A stretch of 64,000 nt of DNA from JAJDXO01 sp965221855 (GTDB lineage Bacteria; Pseudomonadota; Alphaproteobacteria; Rhodospirillales; UBA2165), in contig CBDCSV010000007.1 of NCBI GenBank assembly GCA_965221855.1, positions 310,001-374,000 of the forward strand, in the 5' to 3' direction. The notes under the pieces are model-generated. The model had not been told where the DNA came from, made no database searches, and saw nothing but the letters and a program-made list of their open reading frames with translations. How positions within the stretch are numbered: position 1 is the stretch's first letter; every line of letters starts with the position of its first letter. Below, piece by piece: positions 49,415 through 59,321 of the stretch. Position numbers and translations under genes: made by a program.

Positions 49415-51559
49415 TCACTGCGAATCAATGGGTTGCAGGATCAGCCGGCCCCTGAGCGGGTCGGCTTCCCTGATGGTGACAGCCAGGGTTTGGCCAAGCG
49501 AATAGCGCAATCCTCCCCGCCGGCCCCCCAGGGACTGGCTTTGTTCATCGAAGCTGAGTCCGCCGGCGCCGAGGAGGCGCTTGGGAATGAATCCCTCGGC
49601 GCCGCTGTCCTTTAGCTCCACATAGAGGCCAAATCGGGTGATTCCGGTAACCCGCCCGGCGAGCCGGTCCGACGCGGCATCAAGCGCGGCGGCGACGGCG
49701 AACCGGTCCATGGCTTCACGCTCGGCTGACACCGCGCGGCGCTCGGTCATCGACACGTGCGCCGCCAGATCGTCGAGCCGGTCAGATGGCGGGAACTCGC
49801 CGCCGTCGCCAAGTTTCAGCGCCTTGATCAGCGCCCGGTGCACCACGAGGTCGGCATACCGCCGGATGGGTGACGTGAAATGGGTGTAGTTCCGGAGGCG
49901 CAGGCCGAAATGACCGTCGTCGGAGGCGCCATAGACGGCTTGCGCCTGGCTTCGGAGAACCAGATCAGCCAGCAGATCGGCCTCTTCCTTGTCCGAAGCC
50001 TTGGCCAATATCCGGTTGAAGTGATGGGGCAGCAGGACCCGGCCCTTCGGTGCCGGGTGGCCCATGGCGCGCAAGGTCTCGGTCAGGCCGGCGAGTTTGT
50101 CCGCGGGCGGCTCGTCGTGAACGCGAAACAGCGCCGGGGTCCGTTGGGCCGCCAGGGTGCGCGCCGCCGCCACGTTGGCGGTGATCATGAACGCTTCGAT
50201 CAGACGGTGAGAGACGTACCTTGGCCGCACCTCGACGCGCCACACGTCCGCGGACTCGAACACCACCCGGCGCTCGGGCAGGTCGAGATTCAGCGGCTCC
50301 CGGCGGTTTCTTTCGTTTTCGAGCGCGGCGAAGGCGCCCCGCAACGGCTCCAGGACCGGGCCTTTGAGTTCCGTACATTCTTCGTCGGGGTTTCCGTTCC
50401 AGGCGTCGTGGACCCGGCGATAGGTCAACCGGGCCGCCGACCGCATCAACGCCCGTTCGAACCGGTGATCCAGTATTCGGCCGTCGGCGCCGATCCGGAT
50501 GTGCGCCGCGAGGCAGGGCCGGTCTTCCCTCGGCCGGAGGGAGCACCAGCCGTTCGACAGGGCCTCGGGCAGCATCGGCACGACCTGATCCGGCAGATAG
50601 ACGGAATTGCCCCGCTCTCTCGCCGCCTGGTCCAATGGGTCGTCCGGGCGCACATACCAGGCAACGTCGGCGATCGCGACGATCAGTTTCCAGCCGCCGG
50701 GATTTTCCGGATCGGTATCCGGCTCGGCGAACACCGCATCGTCGAAATCCCGGGCATCCTCGTCGTCGACGGTCACCAGGGGGACCGAACGGAGATCGGC
50801 GCGCCCGTCCAGGGGGGCCGCGATCGCCGCTTCGGCCAGGGCAAGCGCCTCCGGGGTGAATTCGACCGGTATGTCGTTGGCGCCGAGGGCGGCGCGGCTG
50901 AAGGTCCCGGCGGTTCCGAACCGGCCGATGCGCCGGACGATGCGGGCCCGGCGCAGGCCATAGCGGCTTCCATGCCGTACCGGTTCGGCGACGACCAGTT
51001 CGCCCGCCTCCGCGTCCATGCTGTCGCCGGGTCCGATCTCGAGCTCCGATCTGGCCTTGCGGTCGGTCGGCTTCACCCGCGCGTCGCCGTCGTAGACGCC
51101 CATCACCAGGGGGCTGCCTTCGGGCAGCGCGCGGATCAATCTGGCCTGATAGTCACCGTCATCCTGCCGTCGCAGGCGCACCAGCAGCCGGTCGCCGAGG
51201 CCCGGCGCCGGCCCGGGTCGGCGGTCCGTCTTCAGGTAGACGAGAGGCGCCGGCGAATCTTCCGGCCAGTTGTCGGGCGTGACCAGGACCTCGCCGTCGC
51301 TATCGGTTCCCGAAACCCGGACCACGGTCACCGGCGGCAGCGCGCCGGTTCGGGACAACGACCGGTCACCGCCGTCTTCGATCAGTCCCATATCCTTGAG
51401 GTGCCGGATTTCGCTCCGCAGGCGCGCACGGTATTTTTTGGCGACGTTGAAGGCCGAGGTTATATCCCGGACGGTTGCGTGATCGGGATTTTCCGAAATG
51501 TAATCGAGGATGTCCTGCCGGCTCGGCAGGCCCGCTTTCGGTTTTTTGCGTTCCGCCAA
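49415..51559 (-). CDS. rnr: Ribonuclease R
   Basis: A 714-residue 3'-5' exoribonuclease that degrades structured RNA. N-terminal winged helix (RQDILDYISENPDHATVRDI), cold-shock domains (about 70-200), the RNB catalytic core with VDDEDARDFDDAVF (metal Asp residues) and a C-terminal S1 domain (RVTGITRFGLYVELKDSGAE). The apparent start is a TTG at 51559, 20 bases past topA; no ATG is available between the genes. Confidence 0.96.
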   Translation of the reverse strand: MAERKKPKAGLPSRQDILDYISENPDHATVRDITSAFNVAKKYRARLRSEIRHLKDMGLIEDGGDRSLSRTGALPPVTVVRVSGTDSDGEVLVTPDNWPEDSPAPLVYLKTDRRPGPAPGLGDRLLVRLRRQDDGDYQARLIRALPEGSPLVMGVYDGDARVKPTDRKARSELEIGPGDSMDAEAGELVVAEPVRHGSRYGLRRARIVRRIGRFGTAGTFSRAALGANDIPVEFTPEALALAEAAIAAPLDGRADLRSVPLVTVDDEDARDFDDAVFAEPDTDPENPGGWKLIVAIADVAWYVRPDDPLDQAARERGNSVYLPDQVVPMLPEALSNGWCSLRPREDRPCLAAHIRIGADGRILDHRFERALMRSAARLTYRRVHDAWNGNPDEECTELKGPVLEPLRGAFAALENERNRREPLNLDLPERRVVFESADVWRVEVRPRYVSHRLIEAFMITANVAAARTLAAQRTPALFRVHDEPPADKLAGLTETLRAMGHPAPKGRVLLPHHFNRILAKASDKEEADLLADLVLRSQAQAVYGASDDGHFGLRLRNYTHFTSPIRRYADLVVHRALIKALKLGDGGEFPPSDRLDDLAAHVSMTERRAVSAEREAMDRFAVAAALDAASDRLAGRVTGITRFGLYVELKDSGAEGFIPKRLLGAGGLSFDEQSQSLGGRRGGLRYSLGQTLAVTIREADPLRGRLILQPIDSQ

Positions 51560-51579
51560 GCTGAAGCGACCGGCGCCGT

Positions 51580-54168
51580 TTAGCCGGCGTCGGCCGGCGC
51601 CGGGTCCTTGGGCGCTTTCTTGGCGCCGGTTTTCTTGGCCGCCTTCCTGGTTCTCTTCTTCCGCGCCCCGCCCTTGGCCGCGATCAGGGCGACGGCTTCT
51701 TCAAGGGTGGGCGTCTCTTCCTTTTTGTCCTTGGGCAGCGTCGCGCGGGTCTTGCCGTGCTGCACATAGGGGCCCCAGCGGCCGGTTTTCAGGACAATGG
51801 GTTTTCCGTCATCCGGGTGATCGCCGATGGTGACCGGCGCGGGCTTGCGGGGCGCATTGGCGAGGAGTTCCACCGCCCGGTTGTGGCCGATGGCCAGAAC
51901 GTCGTCCTCCTTGAGCGACACGTAGGTGCCCTCGTGCTTGATATAGGGTCCAAAGCGGCCGATGCCGGCCTGGATCATTTCGCCGGTCTCCGGATGAGGG
52001 CCGATATCCCGCGGCAAGGCCAGCAGGCCGAGCGCGGTGTCCAGGTCGACGGCCGCCGGATCCATATCCCTGGCCAGCGATGCCCGTTTCGGCTTTTGCT
52101 TGCCCTCGGGCTCGCCCAGCTGGACATATATGCCGTGAGGCCCGCGCCGCATGGTGACGGCCAGGCCGGTGCCCGGGTCGGTGCCCAGTTCCTTGGGTCC
52201 GGCATCGAGCGCGGCGGCGCCATCGCCGCCGTTGTCGACGACAAGGGGCCGCGTATGCCTGCAATCGGGGTATTTGGAGCAGCCGATGAAGGCGCCATAG
52301 CGCCCCACCTTCAGGCTCAGCCGGCCTTCTTCGCAGGTTGGGCATTTCCGGGGATCCCGTCCCGAGCCGTTGTCGCGGAAGAAATGGGGCCCGAGAAGCT
52401 CGTTGAGCGCATCCAGCACCTCGCGAACCCGCAGTTCGGTGGTGGCGCCCACGGAGTCCGAGAACTTGGCCCAGAAGTCCCGGAGGACCGCTTTCCAGTC
52501 GATCCGCCCGCCCGAAATGTCGTCCAGCTGGTTCTCCAGATCAGCGGTGAAGTCATATTCCACGTAGCGTGCGAAGAAGCTCTCGAGGAACGCCGTGACC
52601 AGCCGGCCTCTGTCCTCGGGGAAGAACCGCCGGCTCTCGAGCCGCACGTAATCCCGGTCCTGCAGGACCGAGATGATCGACGCATAGGTCGACGGGCGGC
52701 CGATACCGAGTTCCTCGAGGCGCTTTACCAGACTCGCTTCGGAGAAGCGGGGCGGCGGCTGCGTGAAATGCTGCTCCGGCAGGATGGCGGTCCGGTCCAG
52801 GGCCTGGCCTTCCTTGACGTCCGGCAGCCGCGCTTCCTTTTCCTCTTCGGTCTCGCCGTCGTCGCGGCCTTCCTCGTAAAGCCTGAAAAATCCGTCGAAC
52901 GTGACAATCGAGCCGCGCGCCCGAAGCGTCAGCCGGTCGTCATCCCGGCGCGCGCCCGTAGGCCTGAGGTCGACGGCGACCTGGTCGAGCACGGCGGAGG
53001 CCATTTGGCTCGCCACGGTCCGCTTCCAGATCAGGTCGTAGAGCTTGAACTGATCCGGATTCAAACCGGAGAGTTCCTTGGGCAGCCGGCCCATATTGGT
53101 CGGGCGGATCGCCTCGTGGGCCTCTTGGGCGTTCTTCGCCCTGCTCGAATACGCCCGGGGGCGTTCAGGCACGTAATCGGAACCATAGGCCGACCCGATA
53201 TGGCGGCGGGCCTCGTCGACGGCCTCCTTGGCCATCTGAACGCCGTCGGTCCGCATATAGGTGATCAGGCCGACGGTCTCGCCGCCGACGTTGACGCCTT
53301 CATAGAGGCGCTGGGCGACCTGCATGGTCTTGCGGGCGGAGAAATGCAGTTTGCGGGCGGCTTCCTGCTGAAGCGTCGAGGTGGTGAACGGCGGCGCCGG
53401 ATTTCGGCGGGATTGCTTGCGCTCGACCCGGGAGACGGAGAAATTCTCGGCCTCGATGGCGGCGACCGCCCGGTTTGCCGCGGCTTCGTCACCCAGCGCC
53501 AGTTTGTCCAGCCTCTCGCCGTCGAGATGGGTCAGCTGCGCGGTGACCGGTTTGCCGTTTTGGTCGGCAAAGACCGCGTGGACCGACCAATATTCCCGGG
53601 GCACGAAGTTCTCGATTTCGGTTTCGCGCTCGCAAATCAGCCGCAGCGCAACCGATTGGACACGGCCCGCGGACCGGCTGCCCGGCAGCTTGCGCCAGAG
53701 GACCGGCGACAGGGTGAAGCCGACAAGGTAGTCCAGGGCGCGACGGGCCAGGTAGGCCTCGACCAACTCCTGGTCCACCTCCCGCGGGTGATCGAACGCA
53801 TCGAGGATGGCGTTTTTGGTGATCTCGTTGAAGACCACCCGTTTGACCTCGACGCCCTCCAGGGCCTTCTTCTCGTCCAGGACCTGCTGGACGTGCCACG
53901 AGATCGCCTCGCCCTCACGGTCGGGGTCGGTGGCCAGATAGAGGTGATCCGCCTTTTTGACGGCCTCGGCGATTTCCTTCACCTGCTTTCGGGAGTCGGG
54001 ACCGATCTCCCACTTCATGGAGAAGTCGGCATCGGGGTCCACCGATCCGTCCTTGGCCGGCAGATCGCGGATATGGCCGTAGCTGGCGAGGACCGTGTAG
54101 TCGCTCCCCAGATACCGATTGATCGTCTTCGCCTTGGCGGGCGATTCGACAACGACGACGTTCGACAT
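51580..54168 (-). CDS. topA: DNA topoisomerase I
   Basis: An 862-residue type IA enzyme. TOPRIM domain VVVESPAKAKTI and DPDREGEAISWH; active-site Tyr304 in LITYMRTDG; a C4 zinc finger near residue 615 (CPTCEEG...GCSKYPDC). Several topoisomerase C-terminal repeats follow (GRFGPYIKHEG, GRWGPYVQHGK) and a Lys/Ala-rich tail. It relaxes negative supercoils. It lies ten bases from dprA and 20 from rnr, one operon. Confidence 0.98.
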   Translation of the reverse strand: MSNVVVVESPAKAKTINRYLGSDYTVLASYGHIRDLPAKDGSVDPDADFSMKWEIGPDSRKQVKEIAEAVKKADHLYLATDPDREGEAISWHVQQVLDEKKALEGVEVKRVVFNEITKNAILDAFDHPREVDQELVEAYLARRALDYLVGFTLSPVLWRKLPGSRSAGRVQSVALRLICERETEIENFVPREYWSVHAVFADQNGKPVTAQLTHLDGERLDKLALGDEAAANRAVAAIEAENFSVSRVERKQSRRNPAPPFTTSTLQQEAARKLHFSARKTMQVAQRLYEGVNVGGETVGLITYMRTDGVQMAKEAVDEARRHIGSAYGSDYVPERPRAYSSRAKNAQEAHEAIRPTNMGRLPKELSGLNPDQFKLYDLIWKRTVASQMASAVLDQVAVDLRPTGARRDDDRLTLRARGSIVTFDGFFRLYEEGRDDGETEEEKEARLPDVKEGQALDRTAILPEQHFTQPPPRFSEASLVKRLEELGIGRPSTYASIISVLQDRDYVRLESRRFFPEDRGRLVTAFLESFFARYVEYDFTADLENQLDDISGGRIDWKAVLRDFWAKFSDSVGATTELRVREVLDALNELLGPHFFRDNGSGRDPRKCPTCEEGRLSLKVGRYGAFIGCSKYPDCRHTRPLVVDNGGDGAAALDAGPKELGTDPGTGLAVTMRRGPHGIYVQLGEPEGKQKPKRASLARDMDPAAVDLDTALGLLALPRDIGPHPETGEMIQAGIGRFGPYIKHEGTYVSLKEDDVLAIGHNRAVELLANAPRKPAPVTIGDHPDDGKPIVLKTGRWGPYVQHGKTRATLPKDKKEETPTLEEAVALIAAKGGARKKRTRKAAKKTGAKKAPKDPAPADAG

Positions 54169-54178
54169 TTAGCGTCCG

Positions 54179-55303
54179 TTACATCTCGGCGAGTAGTGAA
54201 ACCCGATTGCCAGGGTGCCGTTCGATTCTTCCGGCCAACTCCAATTCCAGGAGGATGGTCGTGACCGCGGCAGGGGACATTTGGCATTGCCGAATGAGTT
54301 CGTCAACCGCAACCGGCGTCGGGCCGAGAAATTCTTCCAGGTCCCGGTGGTTGAAATCCGCCGGTGTTTCGACCGGCACCGACGGAATTTCTGTTTCAAA
54401 TTCAATGACTTGCGAGGGGTCGTCCAGCCTCGGCTGTGGCGGGGAAAAAACATCCGGCAAATTATTCGTCACGTCGGCGGCGGATTCCGTGAGGACGGCG
54501 CCGTCCCGAATCAGCAGGTTGGGTCCCTGGGCGCGGGGATCGAGCGGCGAGCCCGGCACGGCGAACACCTCGCGGCCCTGCTCCAGGGCGGTGCGCGCGG
54601 TGATCAGCGACCCCGACCGCCTTGCCGCCTCGACGACGATGACGCCTTCCGAGAGGCCCGATATCAACCGGTTTCGGCGGGGGAAATGACGGGCCTGCGG
54701 GGTAAGCCCGAGCGGCATTTCGGAGATGACCAGACCCTCGGCCGCCAGCCGCTCATGGAGCTGCGCGTGTTCCTTGGGGTAGACCACGTCCACACCCCCG
54801 GCGAGGACGGCGATGGTACCGGTATCGATGGCCGCCTCGTGCGCGGCGACGTCGATACCCCGGGCCATCCCCGAGACGATGGCAAATCCCTCCTTGCCCA
54901 GTTCGCCGGCGAGTTTGCCGGCCATGCGCGTTCCATTGATCGAGGCGTTCCGGTTCCCCACGAGCCCTAGGCACCGCCGCGCGGCCAGGCCGGGATCCCC
55001 TTTGGCGAACAGGACCGGCGGCGCGTCTTCGATATATTCGAGGAGAGGCGGATAAGCCTCCTCGCCGAGAAACAGCAACTGTACCTTCCGTTTCCGGGCC
55101 GCATCGATTTCGTCCTCGATTTCCGAGACCGCCGGCAGGGATGGGGACTTGGCGCCGCCCCGGCGCGCCAGACCCGGCAACGCCTCCAACGCCGCCGCCG
55201 CCGTGCCGAAGCGCTCGACCAGCCGGCGATGGGTGACCGGGCCCACACGTTCGGCCCTGATCAGCCGCAGAATGTCCCGTTTCTCGTTATCCGATAAAGA
55301 CAT
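54179..55303 (-). CDS. dprA: DNA-processing protein DprA
   Basis: A 374-residue RecA loader for incoming single-stranded DNA. It has an N-terminal SAM-like region (about 1-75), the Rossmann core with CLGLVGNRNAS, FAIVSGMARGIDVAAH, FPRRNRLISGLSEGVIVVEA and RSGSLITARTALEQGREVFAVPG (split here by reading order), and a C-terminal winged-helix domain (about 310-374). Operon dprA-topA-rnr. plsY, its usual upstream neighbour, is displaced by a TRAP operon. Confidence 0.96.
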   Translation of the reverse strand: MSLSDNEKRDILRLIRAERVGPVTHRRLVERFGTAAAALEALPGLARRGGAKSPSLPAVSEIEDEIDAARKRKVQLLFLGEEAYPPLLEYIEDAPPVLFAKGDPGLAARRCLGLVGNRNASINGTRMAGKLAGELGKEGFAIVSGMARGIDVAAHEAAIDTGTIAVLAGGVDVVYPKEHAQLHERLAAEGLVISEMPLGLTPQARHFPRRNRLISGLSEGVIVVEAARRSGSLITARTALEQGREVFAVPGSPLDPRAQGPNLLIRDGAVLTESAADVTNNLPDVFSPPQPRLDDPSQVIEFETEIPSVPVETPADFNHRDLEEFLGPTPVAVDELIRQCQMSPAAVTTILLELELAGRIERHPGNRVSLLAEM

Positions 55304-55496
55304 GGTGTTACACTATCGGACGGCAACGGATGTGGGTAGCGCCGAGATGGCGGTCGCTTCCGCTGGGTCGCCGTTAATGCCAATCCGCGAGCGGCAAAAA
55401 AACTAGCGTGTTCAACGACAAGCTGCTTAATATATCGGCCAACACGGAATAACGCGGGGTGATAGCCGCACCAATCAACACTGAACGGAGAGGAAT

Positions 55497-56516
55497 ATGT
55501 CACGTCTCAACAAAACAATCCTTATGGCCGGAACGGCGCTCCTGGGAGCCTCGCTGCTTTCCGGCGCCGCGTCGGCACAAATGGTTTCGCTGAAGATGGC
55601 CCACTGGCTGCCGCCGGTGCACCATATGACCCAGACCGCTCAGGCCTGGATCGATGCCGTCGAAAAGGCTTCCGGCGGCACGCTCAAAATTCAGCTCGAC
55701 AAGAACGCGCTGGCGAAACCTCCGGGGCAATACGACCTGGCCAAGAACGGTGTCCGCGACCTCGCCTGGAGCGTCGGCGCCTATACCCCGGGCCGTTCTC
55801 CCTTGTTCCGGTTCGCCGAGGTGCCGTTTGCGTCACCCAATGCGGAAACAGGCAGCCCCGGCCACATCAAGTGGTACCTGAAGCATGGCTTCGACAAGAA
55901 GGAAATGGGCGATACGGTCCTGATCACCTCCTGGGTGCACGGACCGGGCCTGCTTCATTCCAAGAAAGAAGTCACCAAGATGGAAGACATGAAGGGGATG
56001 AAGATTCGCGTCGGCGGCGGCGGCGTGCTGACCGCCAAGAGCCTCGGCGCCGTTCCGGTCAACCAATCGGCCACCCAGTCCCATGAAAGTCTGACCCGCG
56101 GCACCACCGAAGCCGCGTTCTTCCCATGGGAAGCGGTACACGGTTTCCGGCTGGCAGGATTGGTCAAGTATCATCTCGAAGTGCCGGGCGGTCTCTATAC
56201 CACCCCGTTCGCGCTCAATATGAACAAGAAGAAGTTCGAAGGTCTTCCCGCGGCCGCACGGAAATTGCTGATGACCGAGGGCGGCGCCAAGGGCGCCAAG
56301 CTGATCGGGGCGCTGTGGGACAAGGCGGATGCGGTCGGCAGGCAGGACGCCGTTAAGGCCGGCAACAAAATCCAAACCCTGTCCGACGCCGAGACGAAGC
56401 GCTGGGCCAAGGCGATCAAGATCATTACCGATCAGTGGATTGCCAAGGGCAACGAAATGGGCCTCAACGGCAAGGCATTGATGGACGAACTCCGTCAAAT
56501 GATGAAGGCAGGCTGA
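55497..56516 (+). CDS. dctP: TRAP transporter substrate-binding protein (DctP), second system
   Basis: A 339-residue periplasmic receptor: signal peptide MSRLNKTILMAGTALLGASL, AASA/Q cleavage, then VSLKMAHWLPPVHHMTQTA, the DctP opening. YDLAKNGVRDLAWSVGAYTPG and DMKGMKIRVGGG are family motifs. GGAGAGGA precedes the ATG. It is about as long as the DctP at 3190 but clearly different in sequence, so a separate ligand is likely. First gene of a plus-strand operon between dprA and plsY. Confidence 0.94.
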   Translation: MSRLNKTILMAGTALLGASLLSGAASAQMVSLKMAHWLPPVHHMTQTAQAWIDAVEKASGGTLKIQLDKNALAKPPGQYDLAKNGVRDLAWSVGAYTPGRSPLFRFAEVPFASPNAETGSPGHIKWYLKHGFDKKEMGDTVLITSWVHGPGLLHSKKEVTKMEDMKGMKIRVGGGGVLTAKSLGAVPVNQSATQSHESLTRGTTEAAFFPWEAVHGFRLAGLVKYHLEVPGGLYTTPFALNMNKKKFEGLPAAARKLLMTEGGAKGAKLIGALWDKADAVGRQDAVKAGNKIQTLSDAETKRWAKAIKIITDQWIAKGNEMGLNGKALMDELRQMMKAG

Positions 56517-56548
56517 CGCCGCGCTGATTCATCGATAACGGACTTCGG

Positions 56549-57088
56549 ATGAATCCGTCAGGAGGATTTCTGATTTTCCTGAGCGAGCGAGTCACTCTGT
56601 GGCTCGCTCGCGCGGGTTCTGTCGGTCTTGCGGTCATGATGTTTCTGACGCTCGCCGACGTGGTCGGGCGTATTTTCGATCATCCGGTCGCGGGTACCGT
56701 CGAACTGACCGAACTCATCATGGGGATGATCATTTACCTCGGGGTCGGGTTCACCACATTCAACCGCAGTCATATTCGCGTCGATATCCTGATTACCATG
56801 ATGTCGGCGCGCGCTCAGGCGGTGCTCGATGTCGTTACCCACGCCATCGCGACGGTGTTTATCGGCTTCGTGGTCTGGCGGCTTTTTCTTCAGGCCGCAT
56901 CCCGGATCGAGAACAACGACCAGACCATCATCTGGGAGATTCCCGTCTGGCCGGTGGCGTATGTGATGGCGCTGGCCAGCGTGCTGATGCTCACCTCGCT
57001 GGTGCTTCATCTCGTGATTGCGGCCCGGGCGGCGGTTACCGGGCAAGTGATGGTGGTCGGCGATCCGTCCTCGACGGGAGTCGATTAG
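56549..57088 (+). CDS. dctQ: TRAP transporter small permease (DctQ), second system
   Basis: A 179-residue protein with four hydrophobic helices (about 25-45, 55-75, 95-118 and 135-158) and the central HIRVDILI motif of DctQ. The ATG follows dctP by 32 bp. Confidence 0.92.
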   Translation: MNPSGGFLIFLSERVTLWLARAGSVGLAVMMFLTLADVVGRIFDHPVAGTVELTELIMGMIIYLGVGFTTFNRSHIRVDILITMMSARAQAVLDVVTHAIATVFIGFVVWRLFLQAASRIENNDQTIIWEIPVWPVAYVMALASVLMLTSLVLHLVIAARAAVTGQVMVVGDPSSTGVD

Positions 57089-57098
57089 GCGGCGAAAA

Positions 57099-58412
57099 AT
57101 GGACCCCATCACCCTAGCCATCATCGTCTTCCTGGTTTTGTTCGTGCTCCTGGCGATCGGACTGCCGATCGGCTTCGCCATGGGGGTCACGGGCTTCGTC
57201 GGCGGATCGATCCTGCTCGGGGACTTCGATGCGGCATTGTTCCTGCTCGGCCAGACGGCGTACGAAACGGCGATTACCTACAATCTGTCGATTGTCCCGC
57301 TGTTTATTCTCATGGGGTATTTCGCCAGCAATTCGGGCCTGTCCGAGGCGCTGTTCAATGCCTGCAATACCTGGCTTGGACACCGCCGCGGCGGGCTAGG
57401 GCTGGCGACCATCGGCGGCTGCGGCGCCTTCGCCGCCATCTGCGGGTCGTCTCTTGCGACAGCGGCGACAATGACCCAGGTCGCGCTGCCGGAGATGAAA
57501 CGCTACAACTACGCGGACAGCCTGTCGACGGGCTCAATCGCCGCCGGCGGAACCATCGGCATTCTGATCCCGCCAAGCATTATCCTGGTGCTCTACGGAA
57601 TCCTGACCGAATCCAACATCGGCGATTTGTTCCTCGCCGGCTTCATTCCCGGCATCCTGCTGGTGATCACATTCATGCTCACCATCTCGGTGGTGACGCG
57701 AATCAAACCGGAGCTCGGCCCGCGCGGCGAGAAGACCACCGTTCGCCAGAAGCTGGGCGCGTTCAAGAACGTCTGGGGAACCGTCGTCCTATTCCTGCTG
57801 GTGATCGGCGGCATCTATCTCGGGATTTTCTCGCCCGAGGAAGCGGCGGGCATCGGCGCGTCGGGGGCGCTTGGACTGGCGCTGCTCGCCCGCACCATGA
57901 CCCGGCGGGTTTTCGTCAACTGCCTCATGGAGACGGTGCGGACCACCTCGATGATCTTCACCATCCTCATCGGCGCCATCCTGTTCAATAATTTCCTGGT
58001 CCTCAGCGAAGTCCCCAACGCCCTCGGCGGCTGGATCGAGGGCCTGGCGCTGTCCAAGACCATGATCCTGCTGATTATTCTGTTGATCTATCTGGTTCTC
58101 GGATGCGCGCTGGATTCGCTCGCCATGATTCTGCTGACCATCCCCATCTTCTTCCCCGTGGTTCAGAATCTCGGCTACGACCCGATCTGGTTCGGCATCG
58201 TGGTGGTGATGGTGGTGGAGCTCGGGCTGATAACGCCTCCCATCGGGATGAACGTGTTCATAATCAAAGGCATGGCCCAGGAGGTCGCGCTCGGGCGCAT
58301 CTATACGGGCGTCCTGCCGTTCGTCGTCTCGCTGATCATTCTGATCGGCATCATCGTCGCGTTCCCCAAGATCGCGACGTGGCTGCCGAGTACGGCGGCC
58401 ATGTTCCGCTGA
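57099..58412 (+). CDS. dctM: TRAP transporter large permease (DctM), second system
   Basis: A 437-residue permease with about 12 hydrophobic segments. LATIGGCGAFAAICGSSLAT, TGSIAAGGTIGILIPPS and LGLITPPIGMNVFIIKGMA are DctM landmarks. It shares these with the DctM at 1320 but differs elsewhere. Convergent with plsY, nine bases apart. Confidence 0.95.
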   Translation: MDPITLAIIVFLVLFVLLAIGLPIGFAMGVTGFVGGSILLGDFDAALFLLGQTAYETAITYNLSIVPLFILMGYFASNSGLSEALFNACNTWLGHRRGGLGLATIGGCGAFAAICGSSLATAATMTQVALPEMKRYNYADSLSTGSIAAGGTIGILIPPSIILVLYGILTESNIGDLFLAGFIPGILLVITFMLTISVVTRIKPELGPRGEKTTVRQKLGAFKNVWGTVVLFLLVIGGIYLGIFSPEEAAGIGASGALGLALLARTMTRRVFVNCLMETVRTTSMIFTILIGAILFNNFLVLSEVPNALGGWIEGLALSKTMILLIILLIYLVLGCALDSLAMILLTIPIFFPVVQNLGYDPIWFGIVVVMVVELGLITPPIGMNVFIIKGMAQEVALGRIYTGVLPFVVSLIILIGIIVAFPKIATWLPSTAAMFR

Positions 58413-58421
58413 CCGGCCGGG

Positions 58422-59027
58422 CTATTCCGCTTCGGATTCGGATTTCCCGCCGATTTTGGATTCCCGGCCGCTCGACAGCCGGCGGATGTTCTCGTGGTGG
58501 CGGGCAATGCCGAGGACGGCCAGCAATGCCGCCAATACCGCGATTTGTTCTCCGGACAGCCACCAGGCGAGGAAGGGCGACGCCGCGAAAGCGACGATGG
58601 CGGCGAGGGACGAATAGCGGGTAACCACGGCTACGGCGAACCACACCCCCAGGCAGGCGATTCCCAACGGCCAGGAGACCGCCACGAGCGCCCCGAACGA
58701 AGTGGCGACGCCCTTGCCGCCCCGGAACTTCAGCCATATGGGAAAATTGTGGCCGATGACGGCCGCCAACCCGGCGGCGATGGCGAGATCGAGGCCGAAC
58801 CGGTGAGCGATCAGAACGGGGACGGCGCCCTTGGCGACGTCGAGCAGCAGCGTCGCGGCGGCGACCCCCTTGCGCCCCGTCCGCAGCACGTTGGTCGCGC
58901 CCACGTTGCCCGAACCGATGGACCGTATGTCGCCCAGCCCCGCCATCCGCGCGAGCAGCAGCCCGAACGGAATGGACCCCGCCAGATAGGCGAGGACGGC
59001 GGTCAAAAGGTGCGCGCTACCGACCAA
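58422..59027 (-). CDS. plsY: Acyl-phosphate glycerol-3-phosphate acyltransferase PlsY
   Basis: A 201-residue integral membrane enzyme that makes lysophosphatidic acid from acyl-phosphate. Five hydrophobic helices. The motifs are SIGSGNVGATNVLRT (motif 1), HNFPIWLKFRGGKGVATSFG (motif 2) and RYSSLAAI. The start is a TTG at 59027; no ATG or GTG fits upstream of the first helix. It belongs with pyrB/pyrC in the ancestral order. Confidence 0.94.
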   Translation of the reverse strand: MVGSAHLLTAVLAYLAGSIPFGLLLARMAGLGDIRSIGSGNVGATNVLRTGRKGVAAATLLLDVAKGAVPVLIAHRFGLDLAIAAGLAAVIGHNFPIWLKFRGGKGVATSFGALVAVSWPLGIACLGVWFAVAVVTRYSSLAAIVAFAASPFLAWWLSGEQIAVLAALLAVLGIARHHENIRRLSSGRESKIGGKSESEAE

Positions 59028-59041
59028 GTGGGCTGGACCCG

Positions 59042-59321
59042 ATGATTAGAGCGTGATGACTCATTTGTGAAACGTAGGGGGGTGCCTTGGTTGGATTGAG
59101 TTGATTCCTTGTCGCAGTGTCGCCACAACATCCCCCTCACCCAGCTCCGGCTAAGTCGGGCTCCCGCCCGACAAGCCTTCGCATCCCTCTCCCCCTGACG
59201 GGGGCGAGGGAGTTTCGGCGGGTTCCCTCTCCCCCTCGAAGGGGGAGAGGGTCAGGGTGAGGGGGTGCGCGAAAGATTTCCAAAACGCCGGATACGCTTC
59301 CAATAGCATCATCTCGCCCTA
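59042..59321. repeat. MITE-like palindromic repeat, copy B (ends at the pyrC-like stop codon)
   Basis: A 280-bp element with terminal inverted repeats: ATTAGAGCGTGATGACTC (from 59043) and, inverted, ACTAGGGCGAGATGATGC (to 59320), 13 of 18 alike. Inside are nested C/G palindromes (CCCCCTCACCC to GGGTGAGGGGG; CCCTCTCCCCCT to AGGGGGAGAGGG). It contains the CCAAAACGCCGGAT tail shared with copy A. The right end supplies the TAG stop of the neighbouring gene. No coding capacity. Confidence 0.85.

Noticed and set aside
51757..54264. An 835-codon open plus-strand frame opposite topA
   Set aside because: Shadow of topA; composition is low-complexity and no domain can be recognised.
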